A DNA stretch of 64,000 bases, taken from assembly GCF_000191885.1 (NCBI RefSeq), contig NZ_AEWI01000004.1, positions 18,826 to 82,825 on the forward strand, given 5' to 3'. This stretch comes from Anaerophaga thermohalophila DSM 12881. Its GTDB lineage: Bacteria; Bacteroidota; Bacteroidia; Bacteroidales; Marinilabiliaceae. The notes under the pieces were generated by a model. The model saw only the letters and a list, made by a program, of their open reading frames with translations, made no database searches and was not told where the DNA came from. Position 1 is the stretch's first letter. Every line of letters starts with the position of its first letter. The position numbers and the translations under genes are program-made. Of the stretch, positions 44,948 through 55,009 are shown one piece after another.

Positions 44948-45970
44948 ATGAAGAAAATATTTCTGTTACTTACAATAGTAACCGTTGCTTATGCAGGGTA
45001 TTCCTGTAATAACAACGACAAAGACGATACAGAAAAAACAAATGATGATTCAAAGACAGGCGGATACAGCAATCCGGTGGTCAGTTACAGCCTTCCCGAT
45101 CCTTCTATAATCAGGGATTCGGAGGGAACTTTCTATTTGTATGCCACCGAAGATATTCGCAACATGCCCGTCCACAAATCCACCAATCTGGTAGACTGGG
45201 AATATGTCGGGACGGCCTTTACTGAAGAAGGACGGCCGGACTTTGAGCCAGACGGTGGATTGTGGGCTCCCGATATAAATTTTATTAACGGGAAATATGT
45301 TCTTTACTATTCCATGTCGGTTTGGGGTGGAGAATGGACTTGTGGCATAGGCGTTGCTACAAGCGAAACGCCTGAGGGGCCGTTTACCGACCTTGGCAAG
45401 CTTTTTCGGAGTAATGAAATTGATGTTCAGAATTCAATTGATCCTTTTTATATCGAAGAAGACGGGGAAAAATATCTGTTTTGGGGAAGCTTCAGAGGTA
45501 TTTATGCCATAGAATTGAGCGATGACGGATTGACCCTGAAACCCGGAGCCGAAAAGCAACAAATTGCCGGTACTGCCTATGAGGGGACTTATATCCACAA
45601 AAAGGATGACTATTATTATATGTTTGCATCTGTTGGGACATGTTGTGAGGGAGTTAACAGTACGTATACCACAGTGGTGGGACGTTCTGATAATTTGTTC
45701 GGTCCATATCTCGATAAAGAGGGAAACAGTATGATGAACAATTATCATGAAGTATTAATTCGTGGCAATAATCGTTTTGTGGGAACGGGGCACAATTCCG
45801 AAATTGTTACCGATGATGCCGGAAACGACTGGGTTTTGTATCATGCCGTGGACGTGAAGAATCCCGATGGCCGGGTATTGATGCTCGACCGGATAAGATG
45901 GAATAACGGCTGGCCTGAAATTTTAAACGATACACCAGGTATTAGTAATCTTGAGAGACCCAGGTGGTAA
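44948..45970 (+). CDS. GH43-family lipoprotein, arabinanase-like
   Basis: A 340-residue lipoprotein (lipobox AGYSC, Cys near 20, then an acidic linker). Propeller marks of GH43: YSLPDPSIIRDSEGTFYLYA (base Asp near 51), GGLWAPDINFINGKYVLYYS, SIDPFYIEEDGEKYLFWGSF (Asp near 164), YEGTYIHKKDDYYYMFASVG with a Cys pair (acid Glu near 212), and GTGHNSEIV, which carries the His that binds a structural ion in arabinanases of this type. The pattern is closest to arabinan-acting GH43 enzymes, which with the GH93-like gene suggests an arabinan locus. It follows the alpha/alpha-barrel gene by about 100 bases. Confidence 0.88.
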   Translation: MKKIFLLLTIVTVAYAGYSCNNNDKDDTEKTNDDSKTGGYSNPVVSYSLPDPSIIRDSEGTFYLYATEDIRNMPVHKSTNLVDWEYVGTAFTEEGRPDFEPDGGLWAPDINFINGKYVLYYSMSVWGGEWTCGIGVATSETPEGPFTDLGKLFRSNEIDVQNSIDPFYIEEDGEKYLFWGSFRGIYAIELSDDGLTLKPGAEKQQIAGTAYEGTYIHKKDDYYYMFASVGTCCEGVNSTYTTVVGRSDNLFGPYLDKEGNSMMNNYHEVLIRGNNRFVGTGHNSEIVTDDAGNDWVLYHAVDVKNPDGRVLMLDRIRWNNGWPEILNDTPGISNLERPRW

Positions 45971-45993
45971 TTGAATTTTAAATGTTAAATAAG

Positions 45994-46232
45994 TGAGTGT
46001 GGCCAAAAAAGTATCTTTTTTGCTAAACTCATTGTTGTTTTAAATTTTTGAAACAAGGATGACAAGGTTTGTTACAAAAGAACATGTATAAACTCAATCA
46101 TGCGGGTTCCATCCGACCAATAACTTAGATTTATTTTATACTGATGAATCTACATTAGCAATGAGTTAAGTGCGTAGCAAAATTTAAAACACTTTGATTT
46201 TGACAAAAATATGTCTTTTTATACCACACTCA
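45994..46232 (+). repeat. R3 element with a nested R2 element, second case
   Basis: The outer ends TGAGTGTGGCCAAAAAAGTAT and ATGTCTTTTTATACCACACTCA enclose an R2 copy at 46050-46148, inserted between TTTAAATTTTTG and TACATTAGCAATGAG. This is the same internal point of R3 as at 23031-23269. It is more diverged (CATCCTCATTAACAAC has become TACATTAGCAATGAG), so it is older. It fills the gap between the GH43 and GH2 genes. Confidence 0.85.
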
Positions 46233-46257
46233 TAAGTTATTACAAAACATAAAAGAT

Positions 46258-48072
46258 ATGTCAAAAACAGGTGTCTTGTTAGTAAGCATGTTTATGGTGT
46301 TAGGGCTCGGTACATCAGCACAATGGGAACCGGCAGGTGATAAAATAAAAACCCGCTGGGCAGAAGAAATTAATCCGGATAATGTTCTTCCGGAATATCC
46401 ACGTCCAATAATGGAACGTTCGGAATGGAAAAATCTGAATGGTTTGTGGAAATATGCCATAGTACCACGAAAAGATGGTGAGCCTTTCGGCTATGATGGG
46501 GATATACTGGTGCCTTTTGCGGTAGAATCAAGCCTGAGTGGCGTTCAGAAGAGAGTTGGTGAGGAGAATGTCATTTGGTATAAACGCTCTTTCGATGTTC
46601 CTGCATCATGGAAAAAGGAAAAACTGTTGCTCCACTTTGGTGCAGTTGATTGGAGAACAGATGTCTGGGTTAATGATATTAAAGTTGGAAGTCATGAAGG
46701 AGGTTATACACCATTTTATTTTGATATTGCTCCATTTTTGAATGATAGGGGGGCTCAGGAGATAAAAGTTAAGGTATGGGATCCGACAGACCGGGGGCCA
46801 CAACCTCGCGGAAAACAGGTCGCTAATCCGGAGGGAATCTGGTATACGCCTGTTAGTGGTATTTGGCAAACCGTCTGGCTGGAGCCGGTTTCTAAGAAAT
46901 ATATTGCCAATTTACGTACCACTCCTGATATTGATAAAAACAAAGTATTGGTTGATACAGAAGTATGCGGGGAAAGCTATGGCGATGTTATTCAGGTGGT
47001 AGTTAAGGATAAGGGGCAGGTTATTGCAAAAAGAAGTGCTTCTGTAACAGAAGTTTTAGAGGTCGATATTGAATCTCCAAAACTTTGGACCCCTGACAAC
47101 CCGTATTTATACGATATGGAAGTTTTATTGCTCCGTGACGGAGAAGTAATTGACAAGGTTGAAAGTTATTTTGCCATGCGTAAGGTGTCAATGGGACGCG
47201 ATAAAAATGGAATTATTCGGTTGAAATTGAATAATGAGAATATTTTTCATTTTGGTACCCTTGACCAGGGCTGGTGGCCTGATGGATTATATACAGCACC
47301 CACTGATGAGGCTTTAAAATATGATATAGAAAAGATTAAAGATTTGGGCTACAATATGATTCGGAAACATGTAAAGGTGGAGCCGGCACGTTGGTATACG
47401 CACTGTGACAGATTAGGAATATTGGTTTGGCAGGATATGCCTAATGGAGATGCTGGTCCCGTTTGGCAAAGAACAACCTATTTTGATGGCATGGAATTTC
47501 AAAGAACTGCCCGGTCAGAGGACATTTACAGAAAAGAATGGAAAGATATTATGGATTATTTATATTCCTATCCAAGCATTGCTGTATGGATTCCCTTTAA
47601 TGAAGGGTGGGGACAGTTCAAAACCAAAGAAATTGCAGAATGGACGAAAGAATATGATTCGTCTCGCCTTGTGAATCCAGCCAGCGGTGGGAATCATTAT
47701 CCGGTTGGGGATATTTTGGATATCCATAATTATCCCGAGCCGAAATTGTATCTCTATGATGCCATGAGAGCTACAGTGCTTGGTGAATATGGGGGAATAG
47801 GGTTGGCATTGAAAAATCACCTCTGGGCTCCGGACCGGAACTGGGGCTATGTTCAGTTCAAATCTTCAGAGGCGGTTACCGATGAGTACGTACGTTTTGC
47901 AGAAGAACTGAAGAAACTGGTGAAGGCCGGTTTTTCGGCCGCCGTTTATACACAGACCACTGATGTAGAGATGGAAGTCAATGGTCTGATGACCTACGAC
48001 CGGAAGGTTGTTAAGGTAGATGAAGATCGCATAAGGGCAATTAACAAGGAGGTGATTGATGTAGTTGAATGA
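46258..48072 (+). CDS. GH2-family glycoside hydrolase
   Basis: A 604-residue exported enzyme (signal peptide to about GTSAQ; no lipobox). The sugar-binding sandwich domain begins RSEWKNLNGLWKYAIVP and contains VDWRTDVWVNDIKVGSHEGG near 125. The TIM barrel has YNMIRKHVKVEPARWYTHCD, WIPFNEGWGQF (acid/base Glu near 449) and VLGEYGG (nucleophile Glu near 509). GH2 members act as beta-galactosidases, beta-mannosidases, beta-glucuronidases or alpha-L-arabinosidases; I cannot pick one. At 604 residues it is shorter than many, lacking the C-terminal extra domains. It ends at a strong terminator, so it closes the HTCS-linked operon. A nested repeat separates it from the GH43 gene, so it may have its own promoter. 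Confidence 0.9.
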   Translation: MSKTGVLLVSMFMVLGLGTSAQWEPAGDKIKTRWAEEINPDNVLPEYPRPIMERSEWKNLNGLWKYAIVPRKDGEPFGYDGDILVPFAVESSLSGVQKRVGEENVIWYKRSFDVPASWKKEKLLLHFGAVDWRTDVWVNDIKVGSHEGGYTPFYFDIAPFLNDRGAQEIKVKVWDPTDRGPQPRGKQVANPEGIWYTPVSGIWQTVWLEPVSKKYIANLRTTPDIDKNKVLVDTEVCGESYGDVIQVVVKDKGQVIAKRSASVTEVLEVDIESPKLWTPDNPYLYDMEVLLLRDGEVIDKVESYFAMRKVSMGRDKNGIIRLKLNNENIFHFGTLDQGWWPDGLYTAPTDEALKYDIEKIKDLGYNMIRKHVKVEPARWYTHCDRLGILVWQDMPNGDAGPVWQRTTYFDGMEFQRTARSEDIYRKEWKDIMDYLYSYPSIAVWIPFNEGWGQFKTKEIAEWTKEYDSSRLVNPASGGNHYPVGDILDIHNYPEPKLYLYDAMRATVLGEYGGIGLALKNHLWAPDRNWGYVQFKSSEAVTDEYVRFAEELKKLVKAGFSAAVYTQTTDVEMEVNGLMTYDRKVVKVDEDRIRAINKEVIDVVE

Positions 48073-48099
48073 AGATCATTAAGGTTAAACGTTAACTTA

Positions 48100-48132
48100 C
48101 CCCGGATGCATTAGACGCATTCGGGGTTTTTT
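48100..48132 (+). terminator. Rho-independent terminator after the GH2 gene
   Basis: CCCCGGATGC (48100-48109) pairs with GCATTCGGGG (48117-48126) over a 7-base loop and is followed directly by six T's. The stem is strong, with one mismatch at most. It closes the arabinan-like operon. Confidence 0.9.
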
Positions 48133-48498
48133 ATGAATTGAGCATGTTCTATTTTTCAGATGTAAAAAAGACAAAAAAATAATTTATTTTTGCAAAGTAT
48201 CGTGGTTCTTGTATTGCATATTGCAAAGAACAATAATTGGTTATACCAGTTTTGTTGACACATTTATAAGCAATAGTTTGTTAATATTTTGCAAATTCCT
48301 TGAAATCAATTGTTTTATTTGTGAATGCATATTTTCAGTTTTTTAGGTTTTATCTTACATCTAAAAATCTAACGATATAGGTTAGGAAGTCATGATACCA
48401 AAAATAGATTGAGAAATATAAAAGTCTTTTTTGCAAGGATATATTGACAACTTACAATATCATATAAACGAAGCGAATATTTTTGAAACAATTATCAA
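48133..48498. other. AT-rich leader of the DUF6377-type regulator gene
   Basis: Contains a TATTTTTG word at 48185-48192 that fits the -7 box, but no TTG is at the right distance. Apart from that nothing stands out; a promoter must be present because a terminator lies just upstream. Confidence 0.4.
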
Positions 48499-50106
48499 AT
48501 GAAGTTCTTTTTTCTTTTCTTTCTCTTATCATTACAGAGTATAATCACTTCGGCAACAGTGAATGACAGCTTGTTGAATGAATTGGACAGATATCTGGAT
48601 GAACGTGAGTTTTATATTCAAAAAAAGAATGAAAAGATTGATTTATTTAAAGATAAGTTACATTTTCATTCATCCCAAAACGATTTACGAGAAGAGTTCT
48701 TCTTGACAATGGACCTGGTAAATGAATATCAATCATTTATTTTTGATTCTGCTTATTATTTTGTCAGAAGGTCGAAGGAAATCGCAAGACAATTAAATGA
48801 ACCCAATTTGATTGTCGAAGCCAGGATAAAGGAAGGGTTTGTCCTTATTTCTGGTGGTTTGTTCAAGGAAGCTATAGATAGTCTGGAACATATACCTGTA
48901 CGCAATTGCCCGGATACATTAAAAAGAAAGTATTATCCTGTAGTAGCCCGGGCTTATTATGATCTTGCCGACTATGATGATGAAGAATTATTTACCGATG
49001 TTTATCTGGAAATAGGAAATAAATATCTGGATACTGCTTTGGTATATGCCGCTGAAAATACTAATGTTTACTGGTCTGCTGAGAGTTTGAGGCGAATGAA
49101 GAAATACGATTGGCGCGGAGCAAAATTCGCATTTGAATACTGGATGAGAAACTTTGATGTGCCACCTGCTTATTATGGAATTGCAACTTCCAGTCTCGGA
49201 TATATTTACCAGGTAACCGGATATAGAGAAAAAGCTATTGAATACCTGGCGCGGGCTGCAATTGCAGATATTAAGAATGCAACAAAAGAAACCGTAGCCC
49301 TTAGAAATCTTGCTAACATTCTTTTCGAAGAAGGACAAAAAATAAGAGCCTACAGATACATAATTGCCGCCCTCGACGATGCAACCTTTCATAATGCCCG
49401 GCATCGGAAAATTGAAATAGCGAGCATCCTCCCTATAATTGAAGGTGAAAGACTGGCACAGACCGAAAAACAGAAGGAAAAGCTTATTATTTTTCTGATC
49501 GTCCTTGTATTTTTAATGCTCTTAGTAATTGCTTCTCTGGCAATCATTTATTATCAGCTTAAAAAATTGTACAAAATCCGAAAAATCTTGCAAAACACTG
49601 TTGCGGATTTGAGCAAATTGAATGCTAAACTTGTCGAAGCTAATAAAATTAAAGAGGAGTATATCGGATACTTTTTTAGTATTAATTCGGAATATGTTGA
49701 AAAACTTGATGCCTTTCACAAAAGTATTCATCGTAAAATTGTTGCCCGGCGATATGAAGATATTGTCTCAGTCCTTAAAACTTTTAATGTAAAGGAAGAG
49801 CGAAGGTCGCTTTTCAGACGATTTGATGAAATCTTCCTTAAACTTTTTCCTGATTTTATTGACGAGTTTAAAAAGCTGGTTTCTTGTGACGAAGAAGAAA
49901 TATTTACTCCAAAGAAAAATGAGTTTCTGAGTCCGGAAATGAGAATATTTGCATTAATTCGTCTTGGTATTACCGATAATGAAAAGATAGCTCATTTTTT
50001 AGATTTAACAGTAAATACCATTTATACTTATAAAACAAAAGTAAAGAGCCGATCTCCTTTCAAGGATGAATTTGAGAACAGGATAATGGAGATTCAGGCC
50101 GTTTAA
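48499..50106 (+). CDS. DUF6377-type membrane-anchored transcriptional regulator
   Basis: A 535-residue protein of a family found beside SusCD pairs in Bacteroidetes. A signal sequence leads to a helical, tetratricopeptide-like periplasmic part (residues 25-320; for example YFVRRSKEIARQLNEPNLIV and SSLGYIYQVTGYREKAIEYL). One membrane span lies near 330-352 (LIIFLIVLVFLMLLVIASLAI), with a coiled-coil linker after it (LYKIRKILQNTVADLSKLNA). The C-terminal cytoplasmic part has EMRIFALIRLGITDNEKIAH and LDLTVNTIYTYKTKVKSRS, a LuxR-like helix-turn-helix. It thus resembles a one-component sensor: sugar or partner detection outside, DNA binding inside. It lies upstream of, and co-directional with, the third SusCD locus and probably controls it. 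Confidence 0.82.
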   Translation: MKFFFLFFLLSLQSIITSATVNDSLLNELDRYLDEREFYIQKKNEKIDLFKDKLHFHSSQNDLREEFFLTMDLVNEYQSFIFDSAYYFVRRSKEIARQLNEPNLIVEARIKEGFVLISGGLFKEAIDSLEHIPVRNCPDTLKRKYYPVVARAYYDLADYDDEELFTDVYLEIGNKYLDTALVYAAENTNVYWSAESLRRMKKYDWRGAKFAFEYWMRNFDVPPAYYGIATSSLGYIYQVTGYREKAIEYLARAAIADIKNATKETVALRNLANILFEEGQKIRAYRYIIAALDDATFHNARHRKIEIASILPIIEGERLAQTEKQKEKLIIFLIVLVFLMLLVIASLAIIYYQLKKLYKIRKILQNTVADLSKLNAKLVEANKIKEEYIGYFFSINSEYVEKLDAFHKSIHRKIVARRYEDIVSVLKTFNVKEERRSLFRRFDEIFLKLFPDFIDEFKKLVSCDEEEIFTPKKNEFLSPEMRIFALIRLGITDNEKIAHFLDLTVNTIYTYKTKVKSRSPFKDEFENRIMEIQAV

Positions 50107-50324
50107 AGCGTTTATGTTGTCTGTAAAAGAATATTAAAAAGTATTTCATTTATCTAAATTCTTTCTCAATTTTTGTACAATTTCCATTGTTTTTTCCTTC
50201 TGATATTTAATTGCTTACCTCTTTCTGCTTTCTCAATTTCTACTGAAAAACTATTTGAACGGTTGTAGTCCGTGTAGTTTTGTATAGGTCAATTCTCAAA
50301 ATTGTTAATTAAAATCCGAAACAC

Positions 50325-50870
50325 ATGAAAAGATTTATGAAAAGATTAATGTTTTATTTGGTCTTTCTCACACCAGGACTCATCTTTTTACCGGGGTGTA
50401 ACGAGACCGAAGATGGGAGTTTTGTAGAACCCATTACTTTGTACGAGAAAGTTAATGGCACCTGGGGACTGAAAAAGTTGGTTATGATTGATAATTATGC
50501 CAAAGCCAACACCATTGAGCCCTCTGAGCAAGAAATCTCTTCTTACTTCAATTTTGAAGAAATGGAGATAACACTCAATGTTGATGAAGATAATAATCCA
50601 ACCACCTTTGCCGTATCGGGCGACGTCCCTGCGTTGTTTCTTACAGAAGGTTATTGGGAACTGAGTTCTCCGTTTCCTACCACTGATTTAAGCCGCGTGA
50701 AGATAAATCTCTATTCGGATTCAGGACGCCAAAATAAAGTGGATGAACTTGAACTGACTACCATTCCCGGAGCACGGGATGAAATGTCATTTGAACTTGT
50801 GCGTCGTAGTGATGGAGTTGCTTTTCTAACCTATTCATTTTCTTTAAGCTTAACTGATGGTAATCAATAA
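50325..50870 (+). CDS. DUF5004-like small lipoprotein at the head of the third SusCD operon
   Basis: A 181-residue lipoprotein (lipobox FLPGC). After the lipobox comes YEKVNGTWGLKKLVMIDNYA, a pattern found at the start of DUF5004-type lipocalin-like domains, and the rest is beta-rich (EMEITLNVDEDNNPTTFAVS, KVDELELTTIPG). No catalytic motif. Small lipoproteins of this type often sit in front of susC and may act in glycan capture; that role is inferred. The next gene begins 8 bases after the stop. Confidence 0.65.
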   Translation: MKRFMKRLMFYLVFLTPGLIFLPGCNETEDGSFVEPITLYEKVNGTWGLKKLVMIDNYAKANTIEPSEQEISSYFNFEEMEITLNVDEDNNPTTFAVSGDVPALFLTEGYWELSSPFPTTDLSRVKINLYSDSGRQNKVDELELTTIPGARDEMSFELVRRSDGVAFLTYSFSLSLTDGNQ

Positions 50871-50878
50871 AATTTGAC

Positions 50879-51979
50879 ATGATGAAAAAAAATACATTCG
50901 TAATAGGCTTATTATTGCTTTTCCCAATATTTATCAGTGCGCAGGATGATCCTGAAGAGGCGGGCGATATTGCAAAAATATGGACTTATCCTGTTGTTTA
51001 TCAATATGATGAAGAGGTATCGTGGTATTTCGATTTGGCTGGAACCACATTTGACGAAGATGAGGATGTCTACATCTGGATATGGTCCCCGACAGAGCCT
51101 GATGCCGGAAACTGGGAAAACTCATCCGAATTTGCAAAACTTTCTTATGAAGGCGATTATATATGGCGGTTTGATTTGGTTCCGACCGAATATTTTGGAG
51201 TTACTTCTCAGGAAATAAAAGATGGTCCGGGATTTTGGTTACGGTTAAAAGACAAAACGGGTACCAAACAAACGGGAGTAGCAAGTGTACCTATAACTCC
51301 TTTCGACGACTTTTTTGAAGCAGAGGAGTTGATCCGTGCATACCCACCTAAACCCTATATTGACAAACCTTTAAGCATTCTCTTTAATTCCAATTTAGTG
51401 GATGGCTTTGAAGATGCCCCGAGTGTGCACATGCATGCCGGATTGAATGATTGGGAGGTATTACAGGAATTCCAGGTTTGGGTGCCTGAGGTTGTTGAAA
51501 AGACTAAGCTAAAGGATATGGGGAACGGGTTTTATAAAATGGACCTGATTCCGGAACAATATTTCAACACCGAAGAAGGGTATGTGATGGAAAATATGAC
51601 TTTTCTTTTCGTGGAGTTTGTTAATGGAGACTGGGGGGCAACAACTCCCGATCAAAAGCTTATTGCAGCCGATGTTGTTCCTCCACCACCACCCGCCTTC
51701 AGGTTCTTTCCTATGAAGATTAGTCAGAAAGACATCCTTGGGATGATCAGAACAAATAATGAACGGGGAGTGAACACATTAAAATATACCATTACAGCAG
51801 GAGAAAAGGAATATGGAGGCGAGTTTACAGGCGGAATGTCAGAGATCAAAGGATTTGTAAATCTGGTTTCAGAACTCGAAGGAATGACGGGTCTTTCCCA
51901 AATTCACGTTCTTGTCGTGGACAATAACGACAGAATAATTGTAGATACCGACTTGCCTCTGGTACAACCGGATAAATAG
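50879..51979 (+). CDS. Exported beta-rich protein, probable surface glycan-binding (SusE/F-position) protein
   Basis: A 366-residue protein with a cleavable signal peptide (FPIFISAQ) and no lipobox. Two repeats of a similar domain can be seen: DVYIWIWSPTEPDAGNWENS with YIWRFDLVPTEYFGVTSQEI in the first half, and SVHMHAGLNDWEVLQEFQVW with GFYKMDLIPEQYFNTEEGYV in the second. Each has strands and aromatic residues reminiscent of starch-binding-type sandwich domains. The C-terminal 90 residues (VNTLKYTITAGEKEYGGEFT) are a third domain. I do not know its function; placement right before susC suggests capture of the same glycan. Confidence 0.6.
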   Translation: MMKKNTFVIGLLLLFPIFISAQDDPEEAGDIAKIWTYPVVYQYDEEVSWYFDLAGTTFDEDEDVYIWIWSPTEPDAGNWENSSEFAKLSYEGDYIWRFDLVPTEYFGVTSQEIKDGPGFWLRLKDKTGTKQTGVASVPITPFDDFFEAEELIRAYPPKPYIDKPLSILFNSNLVDGFEDAPSVHMHAGLNDWEVLQEFQVWVPEVVEKTKLKDMGNGFYKMDLIPEQYFNTEEGYVMENMTFLFVEFVNGDWGATTPDQKLIAADVVPPPPPAFRFFPMKISQKDILGMIRTNNERGVNTLKYTITAGEKEYGGEFTGGMSEIKGFVNLVSELEGMTGLSQIHVLVVDNNDRIIVDTDLPLVQPDK

Positions 51980-52046
51980 ATGTCGGATTAGAATCATAGG
52001 GAGACTTATTCATCCCGCTTAAATTAATGACTAAAAAATTGTAACC

Positions 52047-54965
52047 ATGAAAATACTTTGTAAATCAAATTATTATCGAAAATATTTATGGCTGATAATG
52101 TGTTCATTCGTTCTGAGTTCTTCTCTCTATGCTCAGGAAGATAACATTGACGTCACAGGTGTTATTGTCGATGAACAAGGAGAACCTCTTCCCGGAGCAT
52201 CAGTGTTCATAGCCGGAACAACTACCGGCACTATTTCTGATGTTAATGGTCATTTTGAAATAGTGGCAAGCGTGGGAAGCCAGCTAATTGTTTCATTTGT
52301 TGGATTTGAAAAAGAAGTTATAGATGTCACTTCTTCAATGGAATTACCCATACGGATTACTCTAACTCCGAGTATGGTAACTCTTGATGAAGCAGTTGTT
52401 GTTGCCGTGGGATATGGAACAATGCGAAAAACCGATTTAACCGGATCCATAGCTTCTGTAGCCTCTGAGGATTTAAAGAAAGGAGTTATCAATTCTACCG
52501 AACAGGTACTCCAGGGGCGAGTAGCTGGATTAGCTGTAGTTCAAGGGTCGGGTGATCCTGCCAGCGGTGCTACCCTTCGTTTAAGAGGAGGAACTTCATT
52601 GACAGCAAGTAACAACCCGTTAATTGTGGTAGATGGAATCCCTGGTGTTGATATAAATACCGTTCAGCCTTCAGAAATTAAATCGATCGATGTGCTTAAA
52701 GATGCATCGGCTACAGCAATCTACGGGTCGCGAGGTGCAAATGGAGTGATCATCATTACAACGAATCGCGATGAAACGGAAGGTGTACTTGAATATTCCG
52801 GATATGTCGCTATAGGTGAAGTAGCCAATCAGTTAGATTTGCTTTCAGCCAATCAATGGCGGCAATATGTTCGTGAAAATAACATAGCAGGAGCTGTTGA
52901 TTACGGGGGAGATACCGATTGGCAAAAGGAATTACAGCAAACAAGCATTTCTCAATCACATGCCATCTCTTTCTCCAATGGTACTGAAAACAGTGGGTAT
53001 CGGGCCTCAGTGAACTATCTTGAAAATGAGGGAGTAATAAAAACCACAAAACTTGAACGCATTGGTGCGAGTTTGTCTGGATATCAGTACGGGTTAGACG
53101 GAAAATTGAAAGTGGAAGCTGGTCTTCATGCCAACCGTGATGAATGGCATCCACTTAACTATATGATTTTTGAACGATCCTATAATTTAAGCCCCGTTAT
53201 CCCTGTGCGCGACGAAAATGGCGAGTTCACTAATATTTCAGGAACAAACTATGAAAATCCGGTAGAAATATTGCAAAACAGAACTGCTGATGATAAAAGG
53301 GATCGTTTGCTTGCATATCTTAAAGCAGAACTTGAGATTCTGCCTGGGTTGAAATCAATCACTAACCTTTCTTATGAGTATAATTCGCATAAAGGAAACC
53401 TTTACATACCTTCATATGCAGTAATAACCGGTCGTACTGATGACGGGTATGGTCAAAAATCACTCGGCGAATACAAAAACCAACAATTGGAAACTTATTT
53501 GAATTATGAGCGAGTGATGGATATTCATCGCTTTAATTTATTGGCAGGATATTCTTATCTGGAAAATATTTACGAAGGGTTTGGTGCTGAACGAAGAGGA
53601 TTTGATACCGATTTGTTCTTATACAACAATCTTGCTGCCGGTCAGGATTTTCGTGCAGGTGATGTTTATTCATACAAAGGTTCTGCAAAACTTGTCTCTT
53701 TCTTTGGCAGAGCAAATTACACATTGCATGGAAAATATATGTTTACCGGTACTATTCGTCGTGACGGCTCAAGCCGTTTCGGAGAGAATAATAAATGGGG
53801 GGTTTTCCCGTCAGGATCCATTGCCTGGAGGCTATCGGATGAGTCTTTTATGGACTGGTCTGAACAGTGGCTCGACAATCTCAAGCTTCGTGTTGGTTAC
53901 GGTGTAACCGGAAATCAGGAAGGGATTGGAGAGTATAAATCACTACCACTACTTGGAGTTGGAAGTGAGATGTATTATGATGCTGAAAGCGAAAAATGGA
54001 AACAATCTTATGGTCCCATACAGAATGCAAATCCGGATTTGAAGTGGGAATCAACAGAGCAGATTAATATAGGTCTCGATTTTGCAATAAAGAATCGAAT
54101 CATTGGCTCGCTGGAGGTATACCAGAAAAAAACCAGTGATTTGTTGTATACTTATGAAGTGCCACAGCCGCCGTATTTGGTTGGAACCATGCTGGCTAAT
54201 GTTGGCGATCTAAGCAATAAAGGTGTTGAACTAACCATTGATGCCAACATAATGTCCGGAAAAGATTTTAATTGGGATACTAATCTGACGCTCTCAAGCA
54301 ATCACCAGGAAATAGACAAACTTTCAAACCAGGCTTATGAGACCGATATTATTTATAGTGGTTCATTGCACAGCCTTCGCGGGATGTCCAATCAATTTTC
54401 ACAAATTATAAAAGAGGGGTATCCGGTTGGAACCTTCTGGGGTTACAAATGCTCAGGACTTGATGAAAATGGTGCCTTTATTCTGGGAGAGGAGAAAACA
54501 GAATTAGGTAATGCCCAACCAAAATTAAATCTGGGATTTGGCATGAGCTTTACCTACAAGAAATTTGATGCCTCTTTTTCAACCTATGGTATGTTTGGAC
54601 AAAAGGTGTTGAATGCAACTGCTATGAGTATGAACGACCCGAACCGCTTACCGGCCCAGAATGTCCCCGATGATTTCCTGAAAAGCGGGATTACAAGCGA
54701 TCCAACATTCTCGGATTACTGGATTGAAAATGCTTCCTTTTTAAGATTACAAACGGCTACTCTTGGTTATTCCTTGCCTGTTGAAACTCTCGGATTTTCA
54801 AATGCAAGAATTTATGTTACAGGGGAAAATTTGTTTGTGATTACCGGATATTCCGGTGTAGATCCGGAAGTTAATATCGGGGGACTCGAAAGTCCCGGAA
54901 TCGATATGTTTAACTATTATCCGAAACCCCGCACAATATCTTTCGGTGTTAATATAAGTTTTTGA
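52047..54965 (+). CDS. SusC/RagA TonB-linked outer-membrane importer, third locus
   Basis: A 972-residue outer-membrane transporter. Signal peptide to about SSSLYAQ, then a carboxypeptidase-regulatory-like domain (DEQGEPLPGASVFIAGTTTG near 38), then the plug (VVAVGYGTMRKTDLTGSIAS near 118; SSLDVLKDASATAIYGSRGA-type segment near 215). The barrel ends VSFGVNISF-like (FGVNISF). There is no STN domain, consistent with control by the DUF6377-type regulator and not by sigma/FecR. SusD follows at 44 bases. At 972 residues it is typical for SusC without a signalling domain. Confidence 0.96.
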   Translation: MKILCKSNYYRKYLWLIMCSFVLSSSLYAQEDNIDVTGVIVDEQGEPLPGASVFIAGTTTGTISDVNGHFEIVASVGSQLIVSFVGFEKEVIDVTSSMELPIRITLTPSMVTLDEAVVVAVGYGTMRKTDLTGSIASVASEDLKKGVINSTEQVLQGRVAGLAVVQGSGDPASGATLRLRGGTSLTASNNPLIVVDGIPGVDINTVQPSEIKSIDVLKDASATAIYGSRGANGVIIITTNRDETEGVLEYSGYVAIGEVANQLDLLSANQWRQYVRENNIAGAVDYGGDTDWQKELQQTSISQSHAISFSNGTENSGYRASVNYLENEGVIKTTKLERIGASLSGYQYGLDGKLKVEAGLHANRDEWHPLNYMIFERSYNLSPVIPVRDENGEFTNISGTNYENPVEILQNRTADDKRDRLLAYLKAELEILPGLKSITNLSYEYNSHKGNLYIPSYAVITGRTDDGYGQKSLGEYKNQQLETYLNYERVMDIHRFNLLAGYSYLENIYEGFGAERRGFDTDLFLYNNLAAGQDFRAGDVYSYKGSAKLVSFFGRANYTLHGKYMFTGTIRRDGSSRFGENNKWGVFPSGSIAWRLSDESFMDWSEQWLDNLKLRVGYGVTGNQEGIGEYKSLPLLGVGSEMYYDAESEKWKQSYGPIQNANPDLKWESTEQINIGLDFAIKNRIIGSLEVYQKKTSDLLYTYEVPQPPYLVGTMLANVGDLSNKGVELTIDANIMSGKDFNWDTNLTLSSNHQEIDKLSNQAYETDIIYSGSLHSLRGMSNQFSQIIKEGYPVGTFWGYKCSGLDENGAFILGEEKTELGNAQPKLNLGFGMSFTYKKFDASFSTYGMFGQKVLNATAMSMNDPNRLPAQNVPDDFLKSGITSDPTFSDYWIENASFLRLQTATLGYSLPVETLGFSNARIYVTGENLFVITGYSGVDPEVNIGGLESPGIDMFNYYPKPRTISFGVNISF

Positions 54966-55009
54966 TAATAGAGAGTTATTCTGAATTTGTAAAAAGAAAA
55001 TATTGAGTT